From Shinella sp. XGS7 (GTDB taxonomy: Bacteria; Pseudomonadota; Gammaproteobacteria; Burkholderiales; Burkholderiaceae_C): a stretch of DNA of 64,000 nucleotides. This document shows positions 26,071 through 34,040 of this stretch, one piece after another (position 1 is the stretch's first letter; each line of letters begins with the position of its first letter). The notes below the pieces were generated by a model that saw only the letters and a program-made list of their open reading frames with translations, searched no databases and had not been told where the DNA came from. The DNA lies in contig NZ_CP084758.1 of NCBI RefSeq assembly GCF_020535565.1, forward strand, positions 3,299,001 to 3,363,000, read 5' to 3'. The translations under genes and the position numbers were made by a program.

Positions 26071-27053
26071 TGTTGATCCGTCAACTTTGCCGGCAGCTGT
26101 TTCCCGGTGGCGCGCGTGGCCAGCTCAGCATCCTGATCTTCCACCGCGTCCAGCCACGGCAGGACCCCCTGTTTCCCGACGAGATCGACGCCGAGCGCTT
26201 CGAGCGTGTCTGCGCCTGGCTGAGCCGCTGGTTCCATGTCTTGCCACTGGACGAGGCGGCCCGACGGCTGGAGGCGGGCACCTTGCCGGCCGCGGCCGTA
26301 GCCATCACCTTCGATGACGGCTATGCCGACAATCACGATGTGGCCCTGCCCATTCTGCAGCGCCACGGCCTGAACGCGACCTTCTTTGTCTCCACCGGCT
26401 TTCTCGATGGCGGCATGATGTGGAACGACAAGGTGATCGAGTCCCTGCGGGCCTGCCGTCAGCCCGAGCTGGGCTTGCAGGGCTGGCTCGATGATGAGGG
26501 GCCGGGCAGCTACCCGCTGCAGACGCTGGAGCAGCGCCGCGCCGCCATCGCCGCCGTTCTGGCCCGCATCAAGTATCTGGAGCCTCAGCGCCGCGACCAG
26601 CTGGCCAGCGAGCTGGCGCAGCGTGCCGGGGTCGAGCTGCCCGGCGACCTGATGATGAGCTCGGCCCAGGTGCAGGCCCTGCACGCCGCGGGCATGCGCA
26701 TTGGCGCGCATACCTGCTGGCACCCCATTCTGCGCACCTTGCCCGACGCTGCGGCCGATGCCGAGATCCGCGTGGGGCGTGAGCGCCTGCAGCAGCTCAC
26801 CGGGGCGCCGGTCACGCTGTTCGCCTATCCCAATGGCCGGCCCGACGAGGACTATGACGCGCGCATCCTGGGTCTGGTCCGGGCGCAAGGCTTCGACTGC
26901 GCGGTCTCCACATCCTGGGGGGTCGCCCGCAGCGGCGCCTCCAGCGATCTCTTCCAGCTCCCGCGCTTCACGCCCTGGGACCGTCAGGCCTGGCGCTTTG
27001 TGCTGCGGCTCTGGCGCAATCTGCGCACACCGGTGAAACACTGTGCAGGCTGA
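26070..27053 (+). CDS. polysaccharide deacetylase family protein (NodB fold)
   Basis: The protein has 327 residues. The CE4 metal site is intact: 'ITFDDGYADNHD' carries the DD pair and 'IGAHTCWHPIL' the two histidines. Later 'FAYPNGRPDEDYD' is the motif 3 region. It begins MLIRQLCRQLFPGG without a cleavable signal peptide. It is distinct in length and motifs from the DUF3473 deacetylase at 11785, so the two enzymes probably act on different sugars or stages. It is coupled to the preceding gene through TGATG. Confidence 0.88.
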   Translation: MLIRQLCRQLFPGGARGQLSILIFHRVQPRQDPLFPDEIDAERFERVCAWLSRWFHVLPLDEAARRLEAGTLPAAAVAITFDDGYADNHDVALPILQRHGLNATFFVSTGFLDGGMMWNDKVIESLRACRQPELGLQGWLDDEGPGSYPLQTLEQRRAAIAAVLARIKYLEPQRRDQLASELAQRAGVELPGDLMMSSAQVQALHAAGMRIGAHTCWHPILRTLPDAAADAEIRVGRERLQQLTGAPVTLFAYPNGRPDEDYDARILGLVRAQGFDCAVSTSWGVARSGASSDLFQLPRFTPWDRQAWRFVLRLWRNLRTPVKHCAG

Positions 27054-27054
27054 G

Positions 27055-28056
27055 ATGCAAGCTCCGGATTCCCCCGCCCTGGGTGTCACGGCAAACGGCT
27101 CGCCCCTGGAGGCTGACTTCCTGCGCCCCATGCCCCTGCGCTACCGCCTGGGGGAGTGGACCCTGGGCAGCTGGCAGCCGCGCCTGCGGGTGATGGTGCC
27201 GCGCGATTTCGGGGCCAGCGCCTGGCCGCCCGCGGCCGCGGCCCTGAGCCAGTCTCTGAGCCCGGAGGCTGACGGCATTCTGTGCCGCAAGGTCGATGCC
27301 GCCCGCTTCGAGCCCGGCCTGGCACGGTACGGTGCCTGGCTGAGCTATGTGCAGTACCGGGATGTGGTGCATTGCGTGGCCCTGCAGGGCAGTTTTGCCG
27401 ACTACCTGAAGAGCTTCTCGCCCAAGGCGCGCCAGAATCTGCAGCGCTCGGTGCGGCGCTTTGGCGAGCGCCAGCAGGGGCAGCCGGCCTGGCAGCTCTA
27501 CACCCTGCCCGAGGAGATGGCGAGCTTCCATGCCGAGGCCCTGGCCATCTCGCGTCAGACCTACCAGACCCGGCTGCTGGGCGCGGGCCTGCCCGAGGAT
27601 GCCGGCTTTGTGCAGCAGATGCAGGCGCTGGCGGCGCGGGGCGAAGCCCGAGGCTATCTGCTGCGCGATGCCGGGCAGGCCATCGCCTTTGCCTGGTGTC
27701 GCGGCCAGGGGCGCCGTCTGGTCTACGACATCATCGGCTACCTGCCCGAGCAGGCCGCCCATTCACCCGGCACCGTGCTGCTGTACCACGTGCTGGAGGA
27801 TGCCTTCGCCCAGCAAGACCGCTACGAGCTGGTGGACTTCGGCCCCGGCGAGGCGCAGTACAAGGCCATGTTCGCCAATCTGCGCCACGAGTTCGTGGAT
27901 CTCTATCTGCTGCGCCCCTCGCTCAAGCACCGCCTGTGCCTGCGCGCCCATTGGCTGCTGCTCAACGGGGTGGACAGGCTGGGCCGCTGGCTGGAGCAGC
28001 GCGGCTGGAAGCGCCGCGTGCGCCAGCTGATGCGCCGCCTGCGCGGCGGCGCCTGA
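27055..28056 (+). CDS. GNAT/FemAB-like acetyltransferase (BcsL/CelD-like)
   Basis: The protein has about 333 residues. The core has 'FADYLKSFSPKARQNLQRSV' near residue 120, the signature of the GNAT domain found in many polysaccharide loci, and 'LVDFGPGEAQYKAMFAN' near the C-terminus. An Arg-rich C-terminal tail follows. The start is either ATG 27055 (AGG 6-8 bases upstream) or GTG 27043, which would overlap the deacetylase by 11 bases. It is the last gene of the rightward operon and converges on the acyltransferase at 28068. An acyl transfer to sugar or peptide is likely; the substrate is unknown. Confidence 0.8.
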   Translation: MQAPDSPALGVTANGSPLEADFLRPMPLRYRLGEWTLGSWQPRLRVMVPRDFGASAWPPAAAALSQSLSPEADGILCRKVDAARFEPGLARYGAWLSYVQYRDVVHCVALQGSFADYLKSFSPKARQNLQRSVRRFGERQQGQPAWQLYTLPEEMASFHAEALAISRQTYQTRLLGAGLPEDAGFVQQMQALAARGEARGYLLRDAGQAIAFAWCRGQGRRLVYDIIGYLPEQAAHSPGTVLLYHVLEDAFAQQDRYELVDFGPGEAQYKAMFANLRHEFVDLYLLRPSLKHRLCLRAHWLLLNGVDRLGRWLEQRGWKRRVRQLMRRLRGGA

Positions 28057-28076
28057 GCGCCGGCGCCTCAGGCGCC
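28048..28076. terminator. candidate bidirectional terminator spanning both stop codons
   Basis: GGCGCCTGAG (28048-28057) pairs perfectly with CTCAGGCGCC (28067-28076) around a 9-base loop. The left arm contains the TGA stop of the rightward GNAT gene (28054-28056) and the right arm contains the TGA stop of the leftward acyltransferase (28068-28070). There is no U-tract on either side. Its position between convergent operons favours a terminator or transcript-end stabiliser. Confidence 0.5.
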
Positions 28077-29105
28077 CACGATCATGCGGCTGCGCGAGCC
28101 GAGCACCTTTTGTGCCAGCTTGATGATGGCCACCGAGCACAGCAGCACCACGATGGCATAGGCAAAGAACACGGGCAGATTGCCCGGCAGTTCCTGCCCG
28201 CCCTGGCCGGTGTAGACGCTGCGATGCATCAGGTACACCGTCAGCACCTTGAGCGCCGAGATGAAGTAGGCGTGGATGAAGAAGATGCCGAAGCTGACAT
28301 GGGCGATGTAGTCCAGGCGCTTGCCGAAGACGCCGTGCCAGCGCAGCAGGGCCACCGTCAGCAGCAGGGCCATGGGCAGCTTCATCAGCATCAGGTAGTG
28401 CGGCGGCACCGGCCAGTCCAGCGCATGGCCCAGCAGGCCCAGCACCGTGAGGGCGAGCAGGGGCAGCCAGAACCTGCGGGTCAAGGCCTCGGCTTCCTTC
28501 TGGTAGTGCGAGAAGGCCATGCCCATCATGTAGGCGGGCAGCAGGTAGATGGCCTTGTCGATGGGCCCCAGGGGGCCGTCGCGGCCCAGATAGATGGACA
28601 GGGCCCACAGGGGCAGGATCAGCCAGTAGAGCTTGGGCGCGCGGCGGTCCAGGGCAATGAACAGCGGCGCCACGAAGTAGAACAGGGTGATGGTGGGCAC
28701 GAACCACAGCGGCGCCAGGTGCTTGCCCGTGAGCAGGAAGAGGGCCACCTGTTGCCAGTGCGGCAGGGTGTAGAACCAGGACCACATGCCGTCGCGCTCC
28801 ACCACCTGGGTGAAGAGGTAAAGCGCCGGGATGGACAGGATCAGATAGGGCAGGATCACCGTCTTGAGCTTCTGCTTCATGTAGCTGGAGAACTTGAAGC
28901 GTCCGCTCAGATGCTGGAACAGATAGCCGGCAATGAAGAAGAAGAAGATCGAGGACTCGTTGGCAATCGCGTCCAGCACCCGGAAGGTCAGGGGATGAGC
29001 GCTCCAGTCCAGCGAGGGCAGGGTGTGGGCACAGACGATGAGCATGATCGCCACGCCTCTGAACACATGGATATGGTGCTGGAAGCTCTTCTCTTTGCCG
29101 TGCAT
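28068..29105 (-). CDS. acyltransferase-3 family membrane protein
   Basis: The protein has 345 residues with about ten membrane helices. It opens 'MHGKEKSFQHHIHVFRGVAI' followed by 'LIVCAHTLPSLDW', the RG...H start of the acyltransferase-3 family, whose members O-acylate exopolysaccharides and lipopolysaccharides. Other segments such as 'LPYLILSIPALYLFT' and 'FVPTITLFYFVAPLF' fit the family. It is the last gene of a leftward operon (GT2, asparagine-synthase-like, deacetylase, acyltransferase) with a 13-base gap to the gene before. It should O-acetylate or succinylate the polymer. Confidence 0.9.
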   Translation of the reverse strand: MHGKEKSFQHHIHVFRGVAIMLIVCAHTLPSLDWSAHPLTFRVLDAIANESSIFFFFIAGYLFQHLSGRFKFSSYMKQKLKTVILPYLILSIPALYLFTQVVERDGMWSWFYTLPHWQQVALFLLTGKHLAPLWFVPTITLFYFVAPLFIALDRRAPKLYWLILPLWALSIYLGRDGPLGPIDKAIYLLPAYMMGMAFSHYQKEAEALTRRFWLPLLALTVLGLLGHALDWPVPPHYLMLMKLPMALLLTVALLRWHGVFGKRLDYIAHVSFGIFFIHAYFISALKVLTVYLMHRSVYTGQGGQELPGNLPVFFAYAIVVLLCSVAIIKLAQKVLGSRSRMIVGA

Positions 29106-29118
29106 GAAGGGACCTCGT

Positions 29119-30099
29119 CTAGCTCGGCTGGCCGGGTGCCAGTCGATCGGTGAAGCGGCGGCGCAGCTGCTCGCCCAGGCGCGCCAGGGTGGCGTGGGCG
29201 GGCAGTCGCGGGAGTTCGGGATGCGGAGCGGGGCGGGGCGGGCGGTGGGCGAAACCGCCCACCTCGTAGCGGCCGCGCTCGGCGGCCAGATAGGCGCACA
29301 GGCGCTCGAAGCGCCGCACCACGGTCCAGTCCGGCGTGCTGCTGCCGGGGCGCAGCATCTCGAAATTGTGTGAAACGATCACGAAGTCCTGCTGGCCCGC
29401 CGCGTGGGCGCGCTCCAGCGCCTGGCGCATCTCGGCGAAGCCCAGGCTGTTGATCTGGGCCGGTCGCGGGCGGCCCAGGCCGTCGCGCACCACCGTCACG
29501 GGATAGCTGCACACACCCTCGAGCGCCAGCCGCTCGTTGGAATCCCTGGCCCAGGTGATGTCGGCACCGCTGACCGCGTAGCAGCTGTTGAGGCTGCTGT
29601 CGATGCGCAGGCCCAGTGCGCTCAGGGCCCGGTAGGTGGCGGCATCCGCCGCATAGCTGCCGGCGCGAAAGGCCGTGGGCGCCGGGGCGCCGGCCTGCTG
29701 CAGCAGCTGGGCCGCGTGATGGATCAGGGCGCGCTGCTCGTCCTCGCTGTAGTAGCACAGATGCTGGCGCTTGCGGCTGACCTCGGCAATCGGCGGGGCG
29801 GGCAGCTCGTCCGTCCACTCCGGATGGATGTGCAGCTGGACCTCCTGCCCGGCGCCCTGGATCAGCTGCACGATCTCGCGCAGGTGCTGCAGGCCGAAGC
29901 GGGCCGCGAACAGGGGCTCAACGAAGAAGACGCCATGCAGGCCGTGGCGCTTGAGCAGCTCCAGGGTCTTGGGCAGGGCGTAGTCGCCGGCGGCCGAGCG
30001 GCCATAGACATAGCGCTGGAAGCTAGCCGGGAACTGCGCGTCCAGCTCCTGCCAGCCCTCGCACCAGACCTCGATGTCAAAGCTCAGGTAGACGCGCAT
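29119..30099 (-). CDS. polysaccharide-deacetylase-like protein (WalW-like)
   Basis: The protein has 326 residues. It begins MRVYLSFDIEVWCEGWQ with a DxE variant of the metal site, then 'VQLHIHPEWTDEL' with two histidines, 'FRAGSYAADAATYRAL' and 'FVIVSHNFEML'. These fit the divergent deacetylase group found in LPS/EPS loci. The open frame runs 20 codons further upstream into the asparagine-synthase-like gene. ATG 30099 is preferred because the conserved fold starts there and no overlap is then needed. This is the third deacetylase-fold protein of the locus; catalytic activity is likely but less certain than for the other two. Confidence 0.8.
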   Translation of the reverse strand: MRVYLSFDIEVWCEGWQELDAQFPASFQRYVYGRSAAGDYALPKTLELLKRHGLHGVFFVEPLFAARFGLQHLREIVQLIQGAGQEVQLHIHPEWTDELPAPPIAEVSRKRQHLCYYSEDEQRALIHHAAQLLQQAGAPAPTAFRAGSYAADAATYRALSALGLRIDSSLNSCYAVSGADITWARDSNERLALEGVCSYPVTVVRDGLGRPRPAQINSLGFAEMRQALERAHAAGQQDFVIVSHNFEMLRPGSSTPDWTVVRRFERLCAYLAAERGRYEVGGFAHRPPRPAPHPELPRLPAHATLARLGEQLRRRFTDRLAPGQPS

Positions 30100-30130
30100 G
30101 GTCCCGCCGCCGTGCCCCAGGGGCCGGTCC

Positions 30131-31771
30131 TCAGTCCGCCACCCGGAAGCCGGGGGCATGGGCCTGCAGCCACTGCTCCAGCATCATGGAGATCCAGACC
30201 ATTTCGCCGTAGTAGCCCGGGTAGGCCGGCAGCAGCTCGGTAAAGAGCTGCTGCACGAAGCGCGGGTTCAGCACGCCGCGCTGCGCCAGCTGCTCCACGG
30301 AGCCGCGCGCCAGATCCATCAGCGGCGCATGGCGCAGGGCCCAATGGCCGAAGGGCAGGCCGAAGCCCTGCTTCTTCTTGACCAGGATCTCGTCCGGCAG
30401 GAAGCCGCGCAGCGCCTCCTTGAAGAACCAGCGCAGCTTCAGGCCCTTGAGCTTGTAGGCGTCGGGCAGGGTTTCGGAGAGGGCCAGCAGGCCCTGGTCC
30501 AGCATGGGGAAGCCCACGCCCACGCCGGCCAGGCGCGTGGTCTCGCGCACCTTGGGCAGATCGCTCTCGGCCAGGGTGTAGCGCCAGTCGAAGGCCAGGG
30601 TGCGGTTGAGCTCGCTGGCCGCGGGCACGGCATCCCAGACCGCCTGTTGATGGGCGCCGGGTGCCTGGGCGTCGATGCGCGCGCGCAGGGCGGGCGTCAG
30701 GACCTCGTCGGGCCCCAGGCGCAGCAGCAGGTTGTACATCTGCAGGCGCTTGGGCATGGGCACGCGGGCCTGCTCGATATAGCTGCTGCCCTTCTTGAGC
30801 AGGGGGGTGCGGGCGGCCCAGGGCGTGTCCAGCACGGGCTCCAGCAGGCCGTGGCGCAGCGGGCCGGGCACCGACTGGTACCAGCCGAAGACCCGCTGCT
30901 TGGCATAGCGGGCATTGCCGCCGAAGAGCTCGTCCCCGCCGTCCCCGGCCAGCAGCTTGCTGACGCCGTCCTCGCGCGCCATCTTGGCGCAGTAATAGGC
31001 CGGCAGGGCCGAGGAATTGCCGAAGGGCTGGTCGTAGTGCGCCGCCACCTGGGGGATGCTGGCCACCAGATCGGCGGGGGTGACGTAGTACTCGTGGTGC
31101 TCGGTGTCGAAGTGCTTGGCGGCGATGCGCGCGAAGGCCATCTCGTCATAGCCCTCGGCCTCGAAGCCTATGGAATAGCTGGCCGCGCGCCGGCCGCTGG
31201 CGCGGCTGATCATGCCGGCCACGGTGGAGCTGTCGGTGCCGCCGCTCAAGAAGCAGGCGGGCTTGCTGCCGTCGAGCTCGCGGCCCACGGCGTCCTGCAG
31301 CAACTGGCGAAAGCGTTCGCGCGCCGGTTCGAAGCGGGTTCTGGCGTCGGGCTCGAAGCGTGCCAGCTCGTAGGGCCGCACCTCCACCCGGCCCTGGCTC
31401 ATCAGGGCGTAGTGGCCGGGCGGCAGGCGGAACACCTCGCGGTAGATGGTGCGCGGCGAGGGGATGCAGTGGAAGTAGAGGTAGTCGTAGATCGCCTGCG
31501 TGTCGATCTCGTCGGCGTGCCCCAGTGCGCTGGCCTGCTCGGCGGCTTCCAGCCGATCGCCGCGCTGGCGCCAGCACAGGGTCTGCACCGCAAAACGGTC
31601 CACGGCCAGCAACTGGCCGGCCTGGGTCTGCAGGGCCAGGGCGAAGGGACGCTTCAGCGAGGCAAGGATGGCGGGAATCTCGGCCTCGCTGCACTGGCGC
31701 AGGCGCTGGAGCTCGGGGCTGTCGGGCGAGATTTCGCCCAGCAGCAGCGGGGTGTCGGGATGGGTGCTCAT
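30131..31771 (-). CDS. asparagine-synthase-like protein without a glutaminase nucleophile
   Basis: The protein has 546 residues. The synthetase domain is intact, with PP-loop 'FLSGGTDSSTVAGM' near residue 190 and 'LLAGDGGDELFGG' near residue 285. The N-terminal domain is a shortened class II amidotransferase fold: it begins MSTHPDTPLLLGEI and has no Cys at position 2. It therefore probably uses ammonia or another amine, or makes an intramolecular amide as beta-lactam synthetase does. The gene is not visibly broken. It lies 37 bases downstream of GT2 and 31 bases before the deacetylase. It is clearly distinct from the intact amidotransferase at 19060. Confidence 0.85.
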   Translation of the reverse strand: MSTHPDTPLLLGEISPDSPELQRLRQCSEAEIPAILASLKRPFALALQTQAGQLLAVDRFAVQTLCWRQRGDRLEAAEQASALGHADEIDTQAIYDYLYFHCIPSPRTIYREVFRLPPGHYALMSQGRVEVRPYELARFEPDARTRFEPARERFRQLLQDAVGRELDGSKPACFLSGGTDSSTVAGMISRASGRRAASYSIGFEAEGYDEMAFARIAAKHFDTEHHEYYVTPADLVASIPQVAAHYDQPFGNSSALPAYYCAKMAREDGVSKLLAGDGGDELFGGNARYAKQRVFGWYQSVPGPLRHGLLEPVLDTPWAARTPLLKKGSSYIEQARVPMPKRLQMYNLLLRLGPDEVLTPALRARIDAQAPGAHQQAVWDAVPAASELNRTLAFDWRYTLAESDLPKVRETTRLAGVGVGFPMLDQGLLALSETLPDAYKLKGLKLRWFFKEALRGFLPDEILVKKKQGFGLPFGHWALRHAPLMDLARGSVEQLAQRGVLNPRFVQQLFTELLPAYPGYYGEMVWISMMLEQWLQAHAPGFRVAD

Positions 31772-31808
31772 GTCAGGGGCAGGAGTATGGCAGCGGGCGA
31801 CGTCGCGG

Positions 31809-32798
31809 TCAGCGGCAGTTACCCGGTGCGATCAGGCGCTTGAGCCCGGAGGCCAGCAGGTAGAGCCAGGACTTCAGATGGCCGGGACGCACGCGCGTGG
31901 CTTCGCGGAAGGCCGCCTGGGCGACCTGGGCGCTGCCGCTGCGGATATGCATATAGCCGTGCGAGAAATTCAGCATGAAGAGCCGCTCCTGCAGGGCCGC
32001 GGCCGCGGCCACCTGCCCGTCCGGACCCACGCTGCCATGGCTGGCCAGGGCGGCCTTGAGAACGCGCAGCTCGTTGTTGTCGCGGCGCGGCCGCTGGGTG
32101 GTGCTGCTGGCCTGCATGCGGTAGAAGGCCAGCGTGCGGGCGAGCTTGACGGCCTGGAAGCGCCGCGAGGCACGCAGCCAGAAGTCGTAGTCCTCGCCCG
32201 TCTGCAGTCCGGGGTCGAAGCTGCCGATCTCCTCCACCACGCGACGGCGTATCACGGCCGTGATGATGTGCACGATGTTGTCCATCAGCAGGGCGGTGTA
32301 GATCCAGCCAGACTGTGCGGCCTCGCAAGCCTCATCCGGAGCATCCTCGCCGCGCGGCGCGGGCAGGGGCGGGAAGCTGCCGTCCGGGCGTTCGAACCAG
32401 CGCAGAAAGCCGCCGTAGACGATGGACACCTCGGGGTGCGCCTGCAGAAACGCCACCTGGCGGCGCAGCTTGCCGGGCAGCCAGAGATCATCCGCGTCCA
32501 GAAAGGCCAGCAGCTCGCCGCGCGCCTCGGCGATGCCGCGATTGCGTGCCGCCGCGGGCCCGGCATTGCGCTGGCGCAGCAGGCGCACGCGCGGGTCCAG
32601 GTCTTGCACCAGCTCGGGGGTGCCGTCGCTGGAGCCGTCGTCCACCACGATCAGCTCCAGATGCGGGTAGTCCTGGCTCAGCACCGTGGCCACCGATTCC
32701 AGGATGAAGGGGGCCGCGTTGTAGGCCGGCATGATGACCGACACGAGGGGGACGGCTGGATTCGGCGCAGACGGAGCGAGGGTGTCGGTGGACGTCAT
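31809..32798 (-). CDS. GT2 family glycosyltransferase
   Basis: GT-A fold transferase of 329 residues. The N-terminal 'VPLVSVIMPAYNAAPFILES' and 'ELIVVDDGSSDGTPELV' are classic GT2 motifs, and 'AFLDADDLWLPGKL' holds the metal-binding DxD. A C-terminal helical extension (about residues 230-320) follows. The open frame continues 32 codons upstream; ATG 32798 is chosen as the last Met before the domain. It heads a leftward operon and is divergent from the pyruvyltransferase-like gene across a 293-base gap. Confidence 0.88.
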   Translation of the reverse strand: MTSTDTLAPSAPNPAVPLVSVIMPAYNAAPFILESVATVLSQDYPHLELIVVDDGSSDGTPELVQDLDPRVRLLRQRNAGPAAARNRGIAEARGELLAFLDADDLWLPGKLRRQVAFLQAHPEVSIVYGGFLRWFERPDGSFPPLPAPRGEDAPDEACEAAQSGWIYTALLMDNIVHIITAVIRRRVVEEIGSFDPGLQTGEDYDFWLRASRRFQAVKLARTLAFYRMQASSTTQRPRRDNNELRVLKAALASHGSVGPDGQVAAAAALQERLFMLNFSHGYMHIRSGSAQVAQAAFREATRVRPGHLKSWLYLLASGLKRLIAPGNCR

Positions 32799-32814
32799 CT
32801 TGGGTGTTGAGGAA

Positions 32815-32828
32815 CCGGGAGCTCCCGG
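32815..32828. repeat. 14-bp perfect palindrome upstream of the GT2 gene
   Basis: CCGGGAGCTCCCGG reads the same on both strands and sits 17 bases before the GT2 start, where it could be an operator or a hairpin in the leader. The remaining divergent region (32799-33091) holds a weak -10-like TAGAAT near 33031 and nothing else I can support. Confidence 0.3.
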
Positions 32829-33091
32829 GATCGACTCCAGGGCGAGGCCTGGCCCGCGCGAGAGCAGGCGAATCCTGCCATGCCTGGGCGACAAATTCGC
32901 GCCATCGCGTCCCGTGAATGCAGGGGCCGGGCACCCTGGATAGGCGAGTTAGGGAGTCCGGCGTGCTGCTGCGGGCGGACAGCCCCGCAAGCAGGTGGTG
33001 CCGGTGGCGCGGATGTGGCGTCCAGCCTACATAGAATGCGCGCGACCCGCCGAGCGCAGCCCGGCGCCACAGCTCCAGCAACGAGGTGCCC

Positions 33092-34024
33092 ATGCGGCTC
33101 TATTACTTCAAGGCAGCCCGAGGGAATTTCGGTGACGATCTGAACGCCTGGTTGTGGCCAAGGCTGCTGGGGGCGGACTTCTTCGACCCCGCGTCGCAAG
33201 AGCAGCTGGTGGGCATAGGCACCCTGCTGAACCACCGGGTGCCGCCGGCCCGCCGGACCCTGGTCTTCGGCTCCGGCTATGGCTATGGCAGCCGTCCCGC
33301 CCTGGACGCCAGCTGGCACTTCTTCTGTGTGCGCGGTCCGGGCACGGCCCGCGAACTGGGCCTGGCGCCGGAGCTGGCCATCACCGATCCGGCCATCCTG
33401 ATCTACGAGCACACCCGCGAGGCGGTGCGTCCGGTGTCCGGCCGCATCGGCTTCATCCCGCACTGCGACAGCGCCGAGGCCTTCGACTGGCGGCCGCTGT
33501 GCGAGCGCGCCGGGCTCTTCTTCATCGACTCCCGCGGCACGGTGGACGAGGTGATCGCCGCCATCGGCAGCTGCGAGCGCGTGCTGACCGAGGCCATGCA
33601 CGGCGCCATCTTTGCCGATGCCATGCGCGTGCCCTGGGTGGCCGTGCACGCCTATCCCCACATCTCGGCCTTCAAATGGAAGGACTGGTGCGACTCCATG
33701 GCCCTGGACTACGCGCCCCAGCCCTTGCAGCCCCTGTGGGCGGGCGAGCCGGATGAGACGGCCCTGCATCGCTTCAAGCAGTCCATCAAGCGCAGCCTGC
33801 TGGCACTGGGCCTGAAGGGCGAGGGCTGGACGCCTCCGGAGCCGGCGCGCAGCTCCCGCGGCGAGCAAGACCTGGCCCTGAGCCAACTCAAGGCCCTGGC
33901 GCGACGCTCGCCCCAGCTCTCGGAAGCGGCGGTGCACACCGCCCGCCGCGCAGCCCTGCACGAGCGTCTGGAGCAGCTGCGGGAATACCGCCGCACGGGC
34001 CAGCTGCCGGCCGCCGCACGCTGA
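33092..34024 (+). CDS. polysaccharide pyruvyl transferase family protein (ExoV-like)
   Basis: The protein has 310 residues. It opens MRLYYFKAARGNFGDDLNAW; 'GNFGDDLN' is the signature of ketal-pyruvyl transferases, which add pyruvate from phosphoenolpyruvate to sugars of exopolysaccharides. Further motifs are 'FGSGYGYGSRP', 'FCVRGPGTARELGL' and 'VLTEAMHGAIFADAMRVPWV'. A GTG at 33086 is in frame, but ATG 33092 has GAGG 5 bases upstream and is preferred. It stands alone on the + strand, divergent from GT2 and convergent with the flippase (16-base gap). Pyruvylation would add acidic groups to the polymer. Confidence 0.87.
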   Translation: MRLYYFKAARGNFGDDLNAWLWPRLLGADFFDPASQEQLVGIGTLLNHRVPPARRTLVFGSGYGYGSRPALDASWHFFCVRGPGTARELGLAPELAITDPAILIYEHTREAVRPVSGRIGFIPHCDSAEAFDWRPLCERAGLFFIDSRGTVDEVIAAIGSCERVLTEAMHGAIFADAMRVPWVAVHAYPHISAFKWKDWCDSMALDYAPQPLQPLWAGEPDETALHRFKQSIKRSLLALGLKGEGWTPPEPARSSRGEQDLALSQLKALARRSPQLSEAAVHTARRAALHERLEQLREYRRTGQLPAAAR

Positions 34025-34040
34025 GCGTGCTGGGGCCGGA

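Noticed and set aside
27282-29153. 623-codon + strand open frame running from the GNAT gene into the convergent acyltransferase
   Set aside because: It is out of frame with the GNAT gene and antisense to the acyltransferase; no motif.
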